From: Planctomycetaceae bacterium
GTDB taxonomy: Bacteria > Planctomycetota > UBA1135 > GCA-002686595
NCBI GenBank assembly: GCA_016125265.1
Contig: WGMC01000036.1
Coordinates: 62,001 to 126,000 of the forward strand
Reading direction: 5' to 3'
Length of the DNA: 64,000 bases
Made by a program: the position numbers and the translations under genes
In this document: one piece after another, positions 8,227 to 15,447 of the stretch
Position numbering within the stretch: the stretch's first letter is position 1
Layout of the letters: each line of letters opens with the position of its first letter
The notes under the pieces: model-generated
Database searches by the model: none
The model's input: the letters and a program-made list of their open reading frames with translations, nothing else
Told to the model about the DNA's origin: nothing

Positions 8227-10872
8227 TCAGCGGCGGTTTTCGAGGCGCGCCACTTCGTCCTTCACGTCCGTGATCTGCGCGCGGATCATGATCATGAGGC
8301 TCGACTTCTCGTCGTTGTAACCCTCGGTCTTGAAGAAGAAACCGACGAGGGGGATGCTCGCCAACCAGGGCACTTCCGCGCGGCGTTCGACGTTGCGGAT
8401 GCGGCTGAGGCCGCCGAGCAGCACCGTGCCGCCGTCCGGCACGGTCACCGCGGTCGACACACTCTGCACCTCGAGCTCGGGCAGCTCGATCAACACCGGC
8501 GAGCCGCCGGGGTTGCCGAGGAACGTGACGAAGTTGCGCAGTTCGACGACGCTGGCCACGGTGGGCTGGAGGTCGAGGCGGATGTGCTTGCGGTCCTGTT
8601 GGATCGTGGGGCGGACACCCAGGGCCACACCCTCGGTCAGCACGTTGATCACCGGGTCGGCGATCTGCTGGAACTGGGCCACTTCCACGTCGTAGTCCTG
8701 GATGTAGGCCCGCTGGTTGATCACCGAGACGGTGGCGTTCTGGGCGTTCGAGACGCTCAGGGTCTGGTTGTTGACCAGTTCCACCTCTTGGCTCTTCTCG
8801 ATGGCGCGCAGGATCAGCGACACGTTCGCGTCGTCGAGGAACGTGAGCTGGGTCGTCATGCCCCCGAAGGTGCTGAGCGTGTTGCCGAGGGCCGTGCCGA
8901 AGATGTTGGCGGTGGCGGCCTTGAAGTCGCCGTCCTGGCCGTCGTCGTAGAAGAAACCGGCGGAGGGCGGGCCGGCGTCGTTGCCGTTGTTGACACCGGC
9001 GCCGAAGTTGTCGAGGCCCAAGGAGGCGTTGTCCTCGAGGCCGTTGGTGACGTCGTCGAGGTCGGTGAAGGGCACACCCGGGTTGTCCAGGCCGCGCCAT
9101 TCCACGCCGATCTCCTGGATGAAGTTGTCGGCGACCCGCATGAACTTCGAGTCGATCGTCACGATCGACGAGTTGAAGCGGCGCAGGTCGGCAAGGAAGA
9201 GCTGGACCTGGCGCTGGGTCTCGACCGTGTGTCGCACGATCATGTTGCCGGCTTCCAGCACCGTGAGCTGCACACCCTCGTCGTTGTCCCAGGAGGCGGA
9301 GGCGACGTTGGCGCGCACCAGCTCGGCGAGGTCGTCGGGCTGCAACTCGGTCACGGTTTCGCCGCGGCCACCAAAGGGACCGCCGCCGTCATCGTCTTCC
9401 AGTTCGTCGATCAACCGGATTCGATCGAGGCGCTCGGGCAGGAAGTTGGTCTGGGGGAACAGGAGGTCCTGCACGTCGTGGCTGTACAGCACGAGGTTGC
9501 CGCGGGCCTTCTGCGTCGTCGTGATCAGGATGGCGTTGAGGCGCACGGTCCAGGTCACTTCCGGGCCGGCGGCCTCGGTGATCAGGTTGAGGGCCCGATC
9601 GACGGTCAGGGGGTTCGGCAGGTCGAAGCTGAAGACCGCACCCGCGTCGAAGGCCGCTTGGGTGGCCAGGGGATCGACCACGAAGGGCAGGCCGGTGATC
9701 GTGTAGAGCGTGGCGATCACCGCGCCCAGGTCCTCTTCGTCCTCGACGATGAGCGACGGGACGCGGGTGCGGCGCAGTTGGGCTTCCAACTCGGCGTCCG
9801 CGGGGTCGACCTCGGTCTCGAGGGCGAGGCCCTTGCGACCGGCGCGCAGCGCCGTGAGCGCCTTCCAGGCGTCCTCGTCCGGCAGCGTGACGACTTCGGT
9901 GTTCGGGATGCGCATGCCCTGGATGGACTGCTTCCAGCGCTGGAAGCGCTCGCGCTTTTGCATCACGTAGTCCGAGCGGACCTTCTCGCGGCCGGCGCGG
10001 AACGCCGTGTCGCGGATCTCGAGGGCCTGCTCGTTGCGGGGGTCCTCGCGCAGCGCGCGGTCCGCCAGCTCCATGGCCTGGTCGTAGGCCTGGGCGTCGA
10101 ACGCGGCGATGGCTTCCTCCAGCAGTTGAAGGAGGCGCGCATCCCGGCGCTGGCGTTGGGCCTGTTCCTCGGCGCGCAGGGCGTCGAGCGCAGCGCGCTC
10201 GGAGGCCTCGCGTCGGGCGACTTCGGCACCTTCGCGCTCGGACTCGGCCTTCGCGAGCAGCGCCGAGGCGCGTTCGTCGACGCCGTTCCAGTCGAGGCTG
10301 ACGGGCGCCCAGCGCACGTGGTCGAGGGCGAGGCGCGCCTCGGCGATCGCACCGGCGTGGTCGCCGCGGGCCAGGAGACGCTCGCCTCGGCGCACGTTCT
10401 CTTCCGCTTCGGCGCGCAGTTGCTGGACACGCACCTCGTAGCTCTGTTGCGCGTCGGACAACACCGCGGCGGTTTCGCCGGCCGGCGCGCCGCGCAGGGC
10501 GCGCACGTCCGCCAGGCGTGTGCGCACGGCGGCGGAGTCGGGCTCGATCTCGCGGGCGCGCAGCAGTTCGCGCTCCGCGTCGTCGAAGCGCAGGGACTCG
10601 ATGGCCGCTTCGGCCGCGAGCAGGTGTTGCTCGAGAAGCAGCGCCTTCTTCTGCTCCTCGAGGGTGAGGCGGCGCACTTCCTGGGCGATGGCGTCGTCCG
10701 CCGTGAGCGCCACTTCCTCGGTTCGCTCCGAGGTGGTGACTTCGTCCTGGGTCGTGGGGGGCTGCTCGTCCGGGTTTTGCCCGCTCTCGGTGGTCGTGGG
10801 CGCCTTGCAGGACGCGCCGACGAGGACTCCGAAGGAGAGTGCGTAACCGAGGTACTGGATCCTTCCTCGCAT
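8227..10872 (-). CDS. Secretin-like outer-membrane lipoprotein with helical N-domain (paralogue 1)
   Basis: Probable multimeric outer-membrane channel protein, 881 residues. The ATG at 10872 gives a lipoprotein-like signal peptide ending at C22 (VGASC). Residues about 50-330 are charged helices with TPR-like repeats and coiled-coil character (for example EREGAEVARREASERAALDA). Residues about 380-560 resemble secretin N-domains. The last 270 form the secretin domain, with the hallmark VPDGGTVLLGGL and the PWLASIPLVGFFFK end. It shares IADPVI, IQDYDV and VADNF-IGV blocks with the gene at 18884-21538, so the two are paralogues. No pilus or type II secretion genes are nearby; the neighbours are ExbD and ExbB. 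Secretin membership is confident, the transported substrate unknown. Confidence 0.87.
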   Translation of the reverse strand: MRGRIQYLGYALSFGVLVGASCKAPTTTESGQNPDEQPPTTQDEVTTSERTEEVALTADDAIAQEVRRLTLEEQKKALLLEQHLLAAEAAIESLRFDDAERELLRAREIEPDSAAVRTRLADVRALRGAPAGETAAVLSDAQQSYEVRVQQLRAEAEENVRRGERLLARGDHAGAIAEARLALDHVRWAPVSLDWNGVDERASALLAKAESEREGAEVARREASERAALDALRAEEQAQRQRRDARLLQLLEEAIAAFDAQAYDQAMELADRALREDPRNEQALEIRDTAFRAGREKVRSDYVMQKRERFQRWKQSIQGMRIPNTEVVTLPDEDAWKALTALRAGRKGLALETEVDPADAELEAQLRRTRVPSLIVEDEEDLGAVIATLYTITGLPFVVDPLATQAAFDAGAVFSFDLPNPLTVDRALNLITEAAGPEVTWTVRLNAILITTTQKARGNLVLYSHDVQDLLFPQTNFLPERLDRIRLIDELEDDDGGGPFGGRGETVTELQPDDLAELVRANVASASWDNDEGVQLTVLEAGNMIVRHTVETQRQVQLFLADLRRFNSSIVTIDSKFMRVADNFIQEIGVEWRGLDNPGVPFTDLDDVTNGLEDNASLGLDNFGAGVNNGNDAGPPSAGFFYDDGQDGDFKAATANIFGTALGNTLSTFGGMTTQLTFLDDANVSLILRAIEKSQEVELVNNQTLSVSNAQNATVSVINQRAYIQDYDVEVAQFQQIADPVINVLTEGVALGVRPTIQQDRKHIRLDLQPTVASVVELRNFVTFLGNPGGSPVLIELPELEVQSVSTAVTVPDGGTVLLGGLSRIRNVERRAEVPWLASIPLVGFFFKTEGYNDEKSSLMIMIRAQITDVKDEVARLENRR

Positions 10873-11437
10873 GTCGTGGGGGGGAGCGGTGGGACCGGCT
10901 CGAAGGGGACGGAAGTGCAGGGACAGTGGGGGGAACCGAGGCCAGCCGAAGAGGCAGCGGGCGCGGGGGCGACGATGGACTTCGGGTTGGGGCAAGCCTT
11001 GCTGTGCCCTGGGGGGGGCGAGCGCATCCCGGGACACGAGCTGCGCGCGCGGCGCGGCCGGGGCCTCGGGAGGCGCAAACGATACCAGTCGGGGAGCGGG
11101 GTGGAAAGCCTGGGACGGCGCGATCGGGAGAGCTTGCGCCGACCGCGTCGAGGAGTTGTCCGGCGTGCGCGACGGTCCGGGGGAGCTGGCCGGCTCACTC
11201 GGCCCACGCGCGAGCGCTGGGCCGGATGACTGCGGGTTCCCGGCTCCTTGTACACACCCGGGGGCGCGGGGTTTCGGACAGAGGCCGAGCGAAGCGGACC
11301 GCCCCTGGTGCCGGCGTTCGGCACCAGGGGCGGTGGCGCCCGCGCGGGGCGGGCGGTCCCGTGGGACGTGGTCTTTGGGGCGGTTTGCCGCCGCCGCGTG
11401 GGTTCACGCGGCGGACGTGCTCACCCGGCAAAAGGGT
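10873..11437 (-). other. 565-bp intergenic region, ExbD to secretin-like gene
   Basis: No convincing reading frame in this stretch. It contains the hairpin at 11298-11334, downstream of the ExbD gene, and presumably the promoter of the secretin-like gene. The only clearly A/T-richer patch is around 11078-11087; I cannot define -35/-10 boxes. Confidence 0.4.
11298..11334 (-). terminator. GC-rich hairpin terminator after ExbD gene
   Basis: Perfect 16-bp stem (11298-11313 with 11319-11334) and 5-nt loop, about 100 bases past the ExbD stop at 11438. Like the hairpin at 8141-8176 it has no U-run. It suggests that the ExbB/ExbD unit and the downstream secretin-like gene are separate transcripts or are joined by read-through. 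Confidence 0.65.
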
Positions 11438-11974
11438 TCACTTGCCCGCGCCGCCGCCGGCGCCCTTGAACGTGACCTCGGTGAAGTTGGCGGCGAGGGC
11501 CGCGTCCAACACGGCGATCACCTCGATGTTGACGATGCCCGTCTTCGGCTCGAGGGTCACCGGCGTTTCGATGCCCTCGGGCATCGAATTGGCGAGGTCG
11601 ACGAGCTTGCGCCGCACCTCCTCGGGCGTCTGCAGCACCGAGGGGCCGATCGAGTACTGGATGCGGCGGTCGGAGCTAAGCACGAAGCGCCCGGTGCCGC
11701 TGTAGGGCTTCGAGCGGTCCTTCGGGTCGACCTTGGTGCCCTCGTTGATGACCTGGAGCACCACGTCGATCTTGTCCCGCGGCTCGGCGGGCTGGGGGTT
11801 CACACCGACGTCCTTAGGCAGGTACGCGGCGAGCTTGCCCTCCAGCACTTTGAACTTGATCGTGCACATGAAGAAGATCAGCAGCAGGAACGTGACGTCG
11901 ATCATCGGCGTCATCTGCAGCTCGTACTTCTCCTTGGCGATCTGCTCGAGCGCCATGTTCTTGCGTTTTGCCAT
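11438..11974 (-). CDS. exbD: ExbD/TolR family biopolymer transport protein (1)
   Basis: Inner-membrane protein of 178 residues that with ExbB converts proton-motive force into motion of a periplasmic partner. One N-terminal TM helix carries the hallmark MTPMIDVTFLLLIFFM with the proton-path aspartate at D26; the remainder is periplasmic. A strong Shine-Dalgarno (GGAGGAAC) precedes the ATG. It lies 33 bases after a second ExbD gene and ends about 100 bases before a strong hairpin. The C-terminal domain is longer than the roughly 140 residues of E. coli ExbD, with a Lys/Asp-rich linker near residues 60-90. Confidence 0.92.
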   Translation of the reverse strand: MAKRKNMALEQIAKEKYELQMTPMIDVTFLLLIFFMCTIKFKVLEGKLAAYLPKDVGVNPQPAEPRDKIDVVLQVINEGTKVDPKDRSKPYSGTGRFVLSSDRRIQYSIGPSVLQTPEEVRRKLVDLANSMPEGIETPVTLEPKTGIVNIEVIAVLDAALAANFTEVTFKGAGGGAGK

Positions 11975-12007
11975 TGTGTTCCTCCGGTGGGAGCGCTGGG
12001 CGCGCGT

Positions 12008-12511
12008 TCAGTTCTTCTCTTCGGGGGTCTTGGCCGCGAGTTGGATCTTCCAGATCTGGATGCCGGTCAGGCCGCAGACCTCCATGATCTTCTGCACCTC
12101 GCGGAAGCGCGTGTACTCGTCGGCGCGCACCAAGAGGGGATCGTCGGGGACCAGGGGGGAGCCGGGAACTTCCTCGTTGATCGGGGCCATATCCATCTGC
12201 CGCACCTTGTCGACCAGGTAGGCCTTCAGCGCGTCGTAGTTGGCCCGCGCGGGGTTCTCCGGGTCGTAGAGCTCGTCCCCGCGCACGATGATGCGCCCGT
12301 CCTGCATCACGTTGACGATCGGGCGCACTTCGTCCGGGTTCGGCTTGTCCTCGACCGCGTTCATGGCCATGGGGAGCTCCAGGTCCTCGAGCTCCTTCTG
12401 GGTCATGTCCGTGATGATCATGAAGAAAATGATCAGGAGGAACACGACGTCGATCATCGGCGTCATGTTCATCTCCATCTCTGTTTCGGCGTCGTGCTTC
12501 TGCATCTTCAT
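12008..12511 (-). CDS. exbD: ExbD/TolR family biopolymer transport protein (2)
   Basis: Second ExbD-type protein, 167 residues. MTPMIDVVFLLIIFFMI gives the single TM helix, with the essential aspartate at D21. A GAGG element sits about eight bases before the ATG. The N-terminus (MKMQKHDAETEMEMN) is shorter and more acidic than in its neighbour, and the periplasmic domains differ, so this is an old rather than a recent duplication. Two different ExbD proteins may form heterodimers inside one ExbB pentamer; that is inference from order. Confidence 0.92.
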   Translation of the reverse strand: MKMQKHDAETEMEMNMTPMIDVVFLLIIFFMIITDMTQKELEDLELPMAMNAVEDKPNPDEVRPIVNVMQDGRIIVRGDELYDPENPARANYDALKAYLVDKVRQMDMAPINEEVPGSPLVPDDPLLVRADEYTRFREVQKIMEVCGLTGIQIWKIQLAAKTPEEKN

Positions 12512-12960
12512 GGCGGAACCTCAGGGGAGTCTGGAGCCGGCGGACAGGGAGGCGAGGGAGACCTTGCGGGCGCAGCAGAGCGTGCGGGCTGGCGGGGCTT
12601 ACTGGGCCAGCCTGGTTGGATGGATTGACCGGGTTGGCTGAGCAGCGGGCACGGCCGCGGGGCCACCCCTAGGGAATGGCTCTAGGCAATCGAGTACCCG
12701 ACTTCCAGGTGCTGGTTACGGGACGGCGGGCCCGGCGCCGCTCGCGCCGGGCCGTGTAGGCCGGAGAAGGGCGGGGGATCGGCGGGGGATGGCGTCGATC
12801 CCCGCCGATGGGAACTTGGCTTGTGCCGGGCGCGGCGGCGCCGGTATCGATCGCGGCGGAGCCGGTATCGATCGCGGCGGAGCCGGTATCGATCGCGGCG
12901 GAGCCGGTGCCGGGCGGGGCACGGCGGCGCCCGCCGCCCTCCGCCGCCCGCCGGGCCCGT
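12512..12960. other. 449-bp intergenic region between ExbB and ExbD genes
   Basis: No supported gene. It holds a 10-bp-stem GC hairpin (12729-12738 with 12744-12753), a 21-bp direct repeat in three copies (12840-12902) and very GC-rich sequence just past the ExbB stop. An internal promoter or terminator between the two genes is likely but not resolvable. Confidence 0.4.
12840..12902. repeat. 21-bp tandem repeat, three copies
   Basis: Three identical head-to-tail copies of a 21-mer containing the palindromic core ATCGAT (units 12840-12860, 12861-12881, 12882-12902), in non-coding sequence 60 bases downstream of the ExbB gene on its strand. Confidence 0.85.
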
Positions 12961-13710
12961 TCAGCGGGCGGCCTGTTGGGGCCGGAAGCGCTCGAACAGG
13001 TCCTCGATGATGGCGCCCACTTCGATCACCGAGCGCACCAGGTTGTTGCGCAGGTAGGCGAAGACGCCGGTCACCGGGATGGCGACGATCAGACCGAAGA
13101 GGGTCGTCAGAAGCGCCACCGAGATACCGGCTGCCAGGTCGGCCGGCGAGGCCTGACCGCCCGAGGCCGCGATCACGTTGAACGCCGCAACCATGCCCGA
13201 CACCGTTCCGAGCAGACCCATCATGGGGGCCACGTTGGCGATCAGCGCGAGCCAGCCGATCTTCTGGTGCAGGCGGATGGATTCTTCGTCGCCCATCTCC
13301 TCGATGGCCTTCTCCATCACGTCGTAACCGTGGCCGATCTTCGCGATGCCGGCGCCGCAGATGCGGGTGAAGAAGGTGGGCTCGTTCTCGCAGAGCTCCA
13401 TGGCCTCCTGGTACTGGCCCTCGTCGAACAGGGCTTGGACCTCGTCGATCAGCTCCGGCGGGGCGAGCTTTTCGCGCTTCAGGCTGAAGAAGGCCTCGAG
13501 GGAGAGCGCCAGGGCGACCACCGAGAGCACGATGATCAACCAGCCGATCACGCCCGAGTCGGCGATCAGCTTGCCCACGGACATGGGCGGGGCCTCGACC
13601 GTCTGCACCGCAAGGGCGGTGGGCGCGAGGTACATCACGGTGACCGCGGCCGCGGCGACGCGGGCAGCCAGGCTGAGGCCGTGGATTTGGATCGAACGAC
13701 GAAGGTGCAT
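12961..13710 (-). CDS. exbB: ExbB/TolQ/MotA family proton channel
   Basis: Inner-membrane channel protein, 249 residues. An N-terminal signal-like helix ends near ALAVQ (about residue 35). Three further TM helices follow: GVIGWLIIVLSVVALALS, then the conserved APMMGLLGTVSGMVAAF and ISVALLTTLFGLIVAIP. The last two line the proton path in ExbB and TolQ. A Shine-Dalgarno AAGGAG precedes the ATG. It starts a run with the two ExbD genes downstream. No TonB, TolA or TonB-dependent receptor is visible in the window, so its partner is probably something else, perhaps the TPR proteins or secretins beside it. Confidence 0.93.
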   Translation of the reverse strand: MHLRRSIQIHGLSLAARVAAAAVTVMYLAPTALAVQTVEAPPMSVGKLIADSGVIGWLIIVLSVVALALSLEAFFSLKREKLAPPELIDEVQALFDEGQYQEAMELCENEPTFFTRICGAGIAKIGHGYDVMEKAIEEMGDEESIRLHQKIGWLALIANVAPMMGLLGTVSGMVAAFNVIAASGGQASPADLAAGISVALLTTLFGLIVAIPVTGVFAYLRNNLVRSVIEVGAIIEDLFERFRPQQAAR

Positions 13711-13851
13711 CCTCGAAGGCTCCTTGGAAGGTGCCGGGGGGCTAGGGACGTGGGCGGATCAGGGGGGTGAAGATCGCTCCCGGCGCGGCGGGGGGGCTGC
13801 GTACCGAGAGGGGGGACGGTTTGGCTTGGGACGAATGTGGTCGGCGCGGCG

Positions 13852-15168
13852 CTACAGGGAGCGCAGCAGGTCCTGGGCCTTCTGGGAGGCGACGCTCGGT
13901 CGGGCCGATTCGACGATGGCGGTCAACCACGCGCGGGCCTGGTCGCGGCCTTCGGTGTCGCCGAGGCCGAGCGCGGCCTCGGCGGCACCCAGAAGGGCGC
14001 GGGCGTGTCCTTCGGGATCGTCGATGCCGACGGCGGCGTAGCGCGCGAACTCCAGCTGCGCAGCGCGCAGCTCGTTCGTGGCGAAGAGCGCGAGGCCCAA
14101 GCCGAGGCCCGCGCGGTGGCGCATCGTGTCCGAGTCACCGGCGGACGAGTGTTGCCCGCGGAAGAACGCGAGCGCCTGGGGCGCGCGGCCCTCGGACAGG
14201 AGAATGTACCCCTCGCCGAGTTGGGTCGACACCTGGAGCGACGTCAGGTCCCGGGCCAGTTCCGAGCCCGTTTCCGCGGTCGCGAGCGCGCCGGTGAGCT
14301 GCCGCTCGAGCGCACCGAAGAGCTCGCGCGCGGCGGCCACGTCGGAGGCCTCGAGCGCGGCGTGGGCGCCCTCCAATCCTGCTGTGTAGACGAGCACGGG
14401 GTCGTAACCCGCGGCGATCGTCGAGCCGTTGGCCTCGCCGTGCAGCGAGCGGAACAGTTCGAGCGCGCCCTTGGCATCGCCACCGAGGCGCTTCGCGCGC
14501 GCCTCGAGCAGCCGACCTTCCGGCACCTCGCGGTTTTGCGGGTAATCGTCCAAGAAGCGCCGCGCGCCGTCGGCCGCTTCGCCGAAGCGGCCCGCGTCCT
14601 TCGCTCCCGCGGCGAACAGCGCTTCGGCGGCGCGCAGCCGCGCGGAGGCGCGCACCACATCCGACGCGGAGGAGTCCGACGCCGCCTGGGCGAAACCGCG
14701 TGCCGCGTCGACGGACTCACCGCGGGCGAGCATGGCCGCGGCTTCCGCGTAGGTAGCGGGCACACGCCCGAGCACCACACGCACGACGCGCGAAGTTTCG
14801 AACTCGCGCTCGCGGCCGCCCTGCTCGATCACGACCTTGTCGATGTCGTTGCGCAGCAGCTTGCCGCTGACGGGGGCGACGTTGCCGCGCGTCGACACGT
14901 AGACCTGGTCCGGCCGCGACTGCGCCGCGGCGGGGGGAGCAGCGAGGAGTGCGGCCCCCAAGATCCCGAGTCCGAACACCACGGCCGCGTGGAGCCTGCT
15001 GCGGAGCGGACGCTTACCGAGCGGGCGGCCGATTGCCGCCACCCGGTCGACCTGCAGGTCCACGGGGCGACGGGGGTCAGCGGCCTGGTGCGGGGCGAGC
15101 GCGGCGGCGCTCGAGTCGGCCGGGCGGGCGGTGCGGAGTCTCAGTTGGGCCATCGGGGATCGGAGCAT
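13852..15168 (-). CDS. Exported tetratricopeptide-repeat protein
   Basis: Predicted periplasmic TPR scaffold of up to 438 residues. The hydrophobic signal segment (FGLGILGAALLAAPPAAAQ) lies at residues 65-83, so the real start may be the GTG at 15042, which would give an ordinary signal peptide; 15168 is the outermost start. After a short beta-rich N-domain (YVSTRGNVAPVSGK) come helical TPR repeats, for example AQAASDSSASDVVRASARLR and ARYAAVGIDDPEGHARALLG. It is followed 141 bases later by the ExbB gene, reminiscent of the TPR protein CpoB beside Tol genes. Specific function unknown. Confidence 0.75.
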   Translation of the reverse strand: MLRSPMAQLRLRTARPADSSAAALAPHQAADPRRPVDLQVDRVAAIGRPLGKRPLRSRLHAAVVFGLGILGAALLAAPPAAAQSRPDQVYVSTRGNVAPVSGKLLRNDIDKVVIEQGGREREFETSRVVRVVLGRVPATYAEAAAMLARGESVDAARGFAQAASDSSASDVVRASARLRAAEALFAAGAKDAGRFGEAADGARRFLDDYPQNREVPEGRLLEARAKRLGGDAKGALELFRSLHGEANGSTIAAGYDPVLVYTAGLEGAHAALEASDVAAARELFGALERQLTGALATAETGSELARDLTSLQVSTQLGEGYILLSEGRAPQALAFFRGQHSSAGDSDTMRHRAGLGLGLALFATNELRAAQLEFARYAAVGIDDPEGHARALLGAAEAALGLGDTEGRDQARAWLTAIVESARPSVASQKAQDLLRSL

Positions 15169-15380
15169 GATAGCGGGGTGCTGGGCGGCCTCAAGCGGGC
15201 TCCATCGCCGACCGGGACTCTGGTCGGGATTCGGGTCGGCATTCCCGTGGGATCTCCGGACGGGGCGGAGCCGGGGGCGCCGAGCGCTCGGGGGCTTGTC
15301 GTGTGCGTGCGGCTGCTGCGGCGGTCGGTCGGTTGGGATCGGGGAGCGGTGCGCCTTTCGGCCTGCGCGGGCCGCTTTGG

Positions 15381-15435
15381 GGGGTGCCGTGGGGTTGCCG
15401 TGGGGTTGCCGTGGGGTTGCCGTGGGGGTTGCCGT
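15381..15435. repeat. 11-bp tandem repeat, about five units
   Basis: Head-to-tail copies of GGGGTTGCCGT (three exact copies plus a 10-bp and a 12-bp variant) in the 279-bp gap between the two TPR genes. One-base length variation in G-runs suggests slippage. Confidence 0.8.
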
Positions 15436-15447
15436 GGAGCGGGACGA

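Noticed and set aside
8095-11229. Open frame of over 1000 codons on the plus strand across the secretin-like gene
   Set aside because: It is antisense to a gene with clear secretin motifs. High GC content makes stop codons rare in the complementary frame; composition is His/Val/Glu/Gly shadow-like.
10873-11437. Small gene in the ExbD-secretin gap
   Set aside because: Open frames here lack start context and continue as shadows of neighbours; composition is non-coding.
12961-13710. Flagellar stator MotA
   Set aside because: The paired ExbD genes and the APMMGLLGTVSGM block indicate the ExbB/TolQ branch; no MotB with OmpA domain is near.
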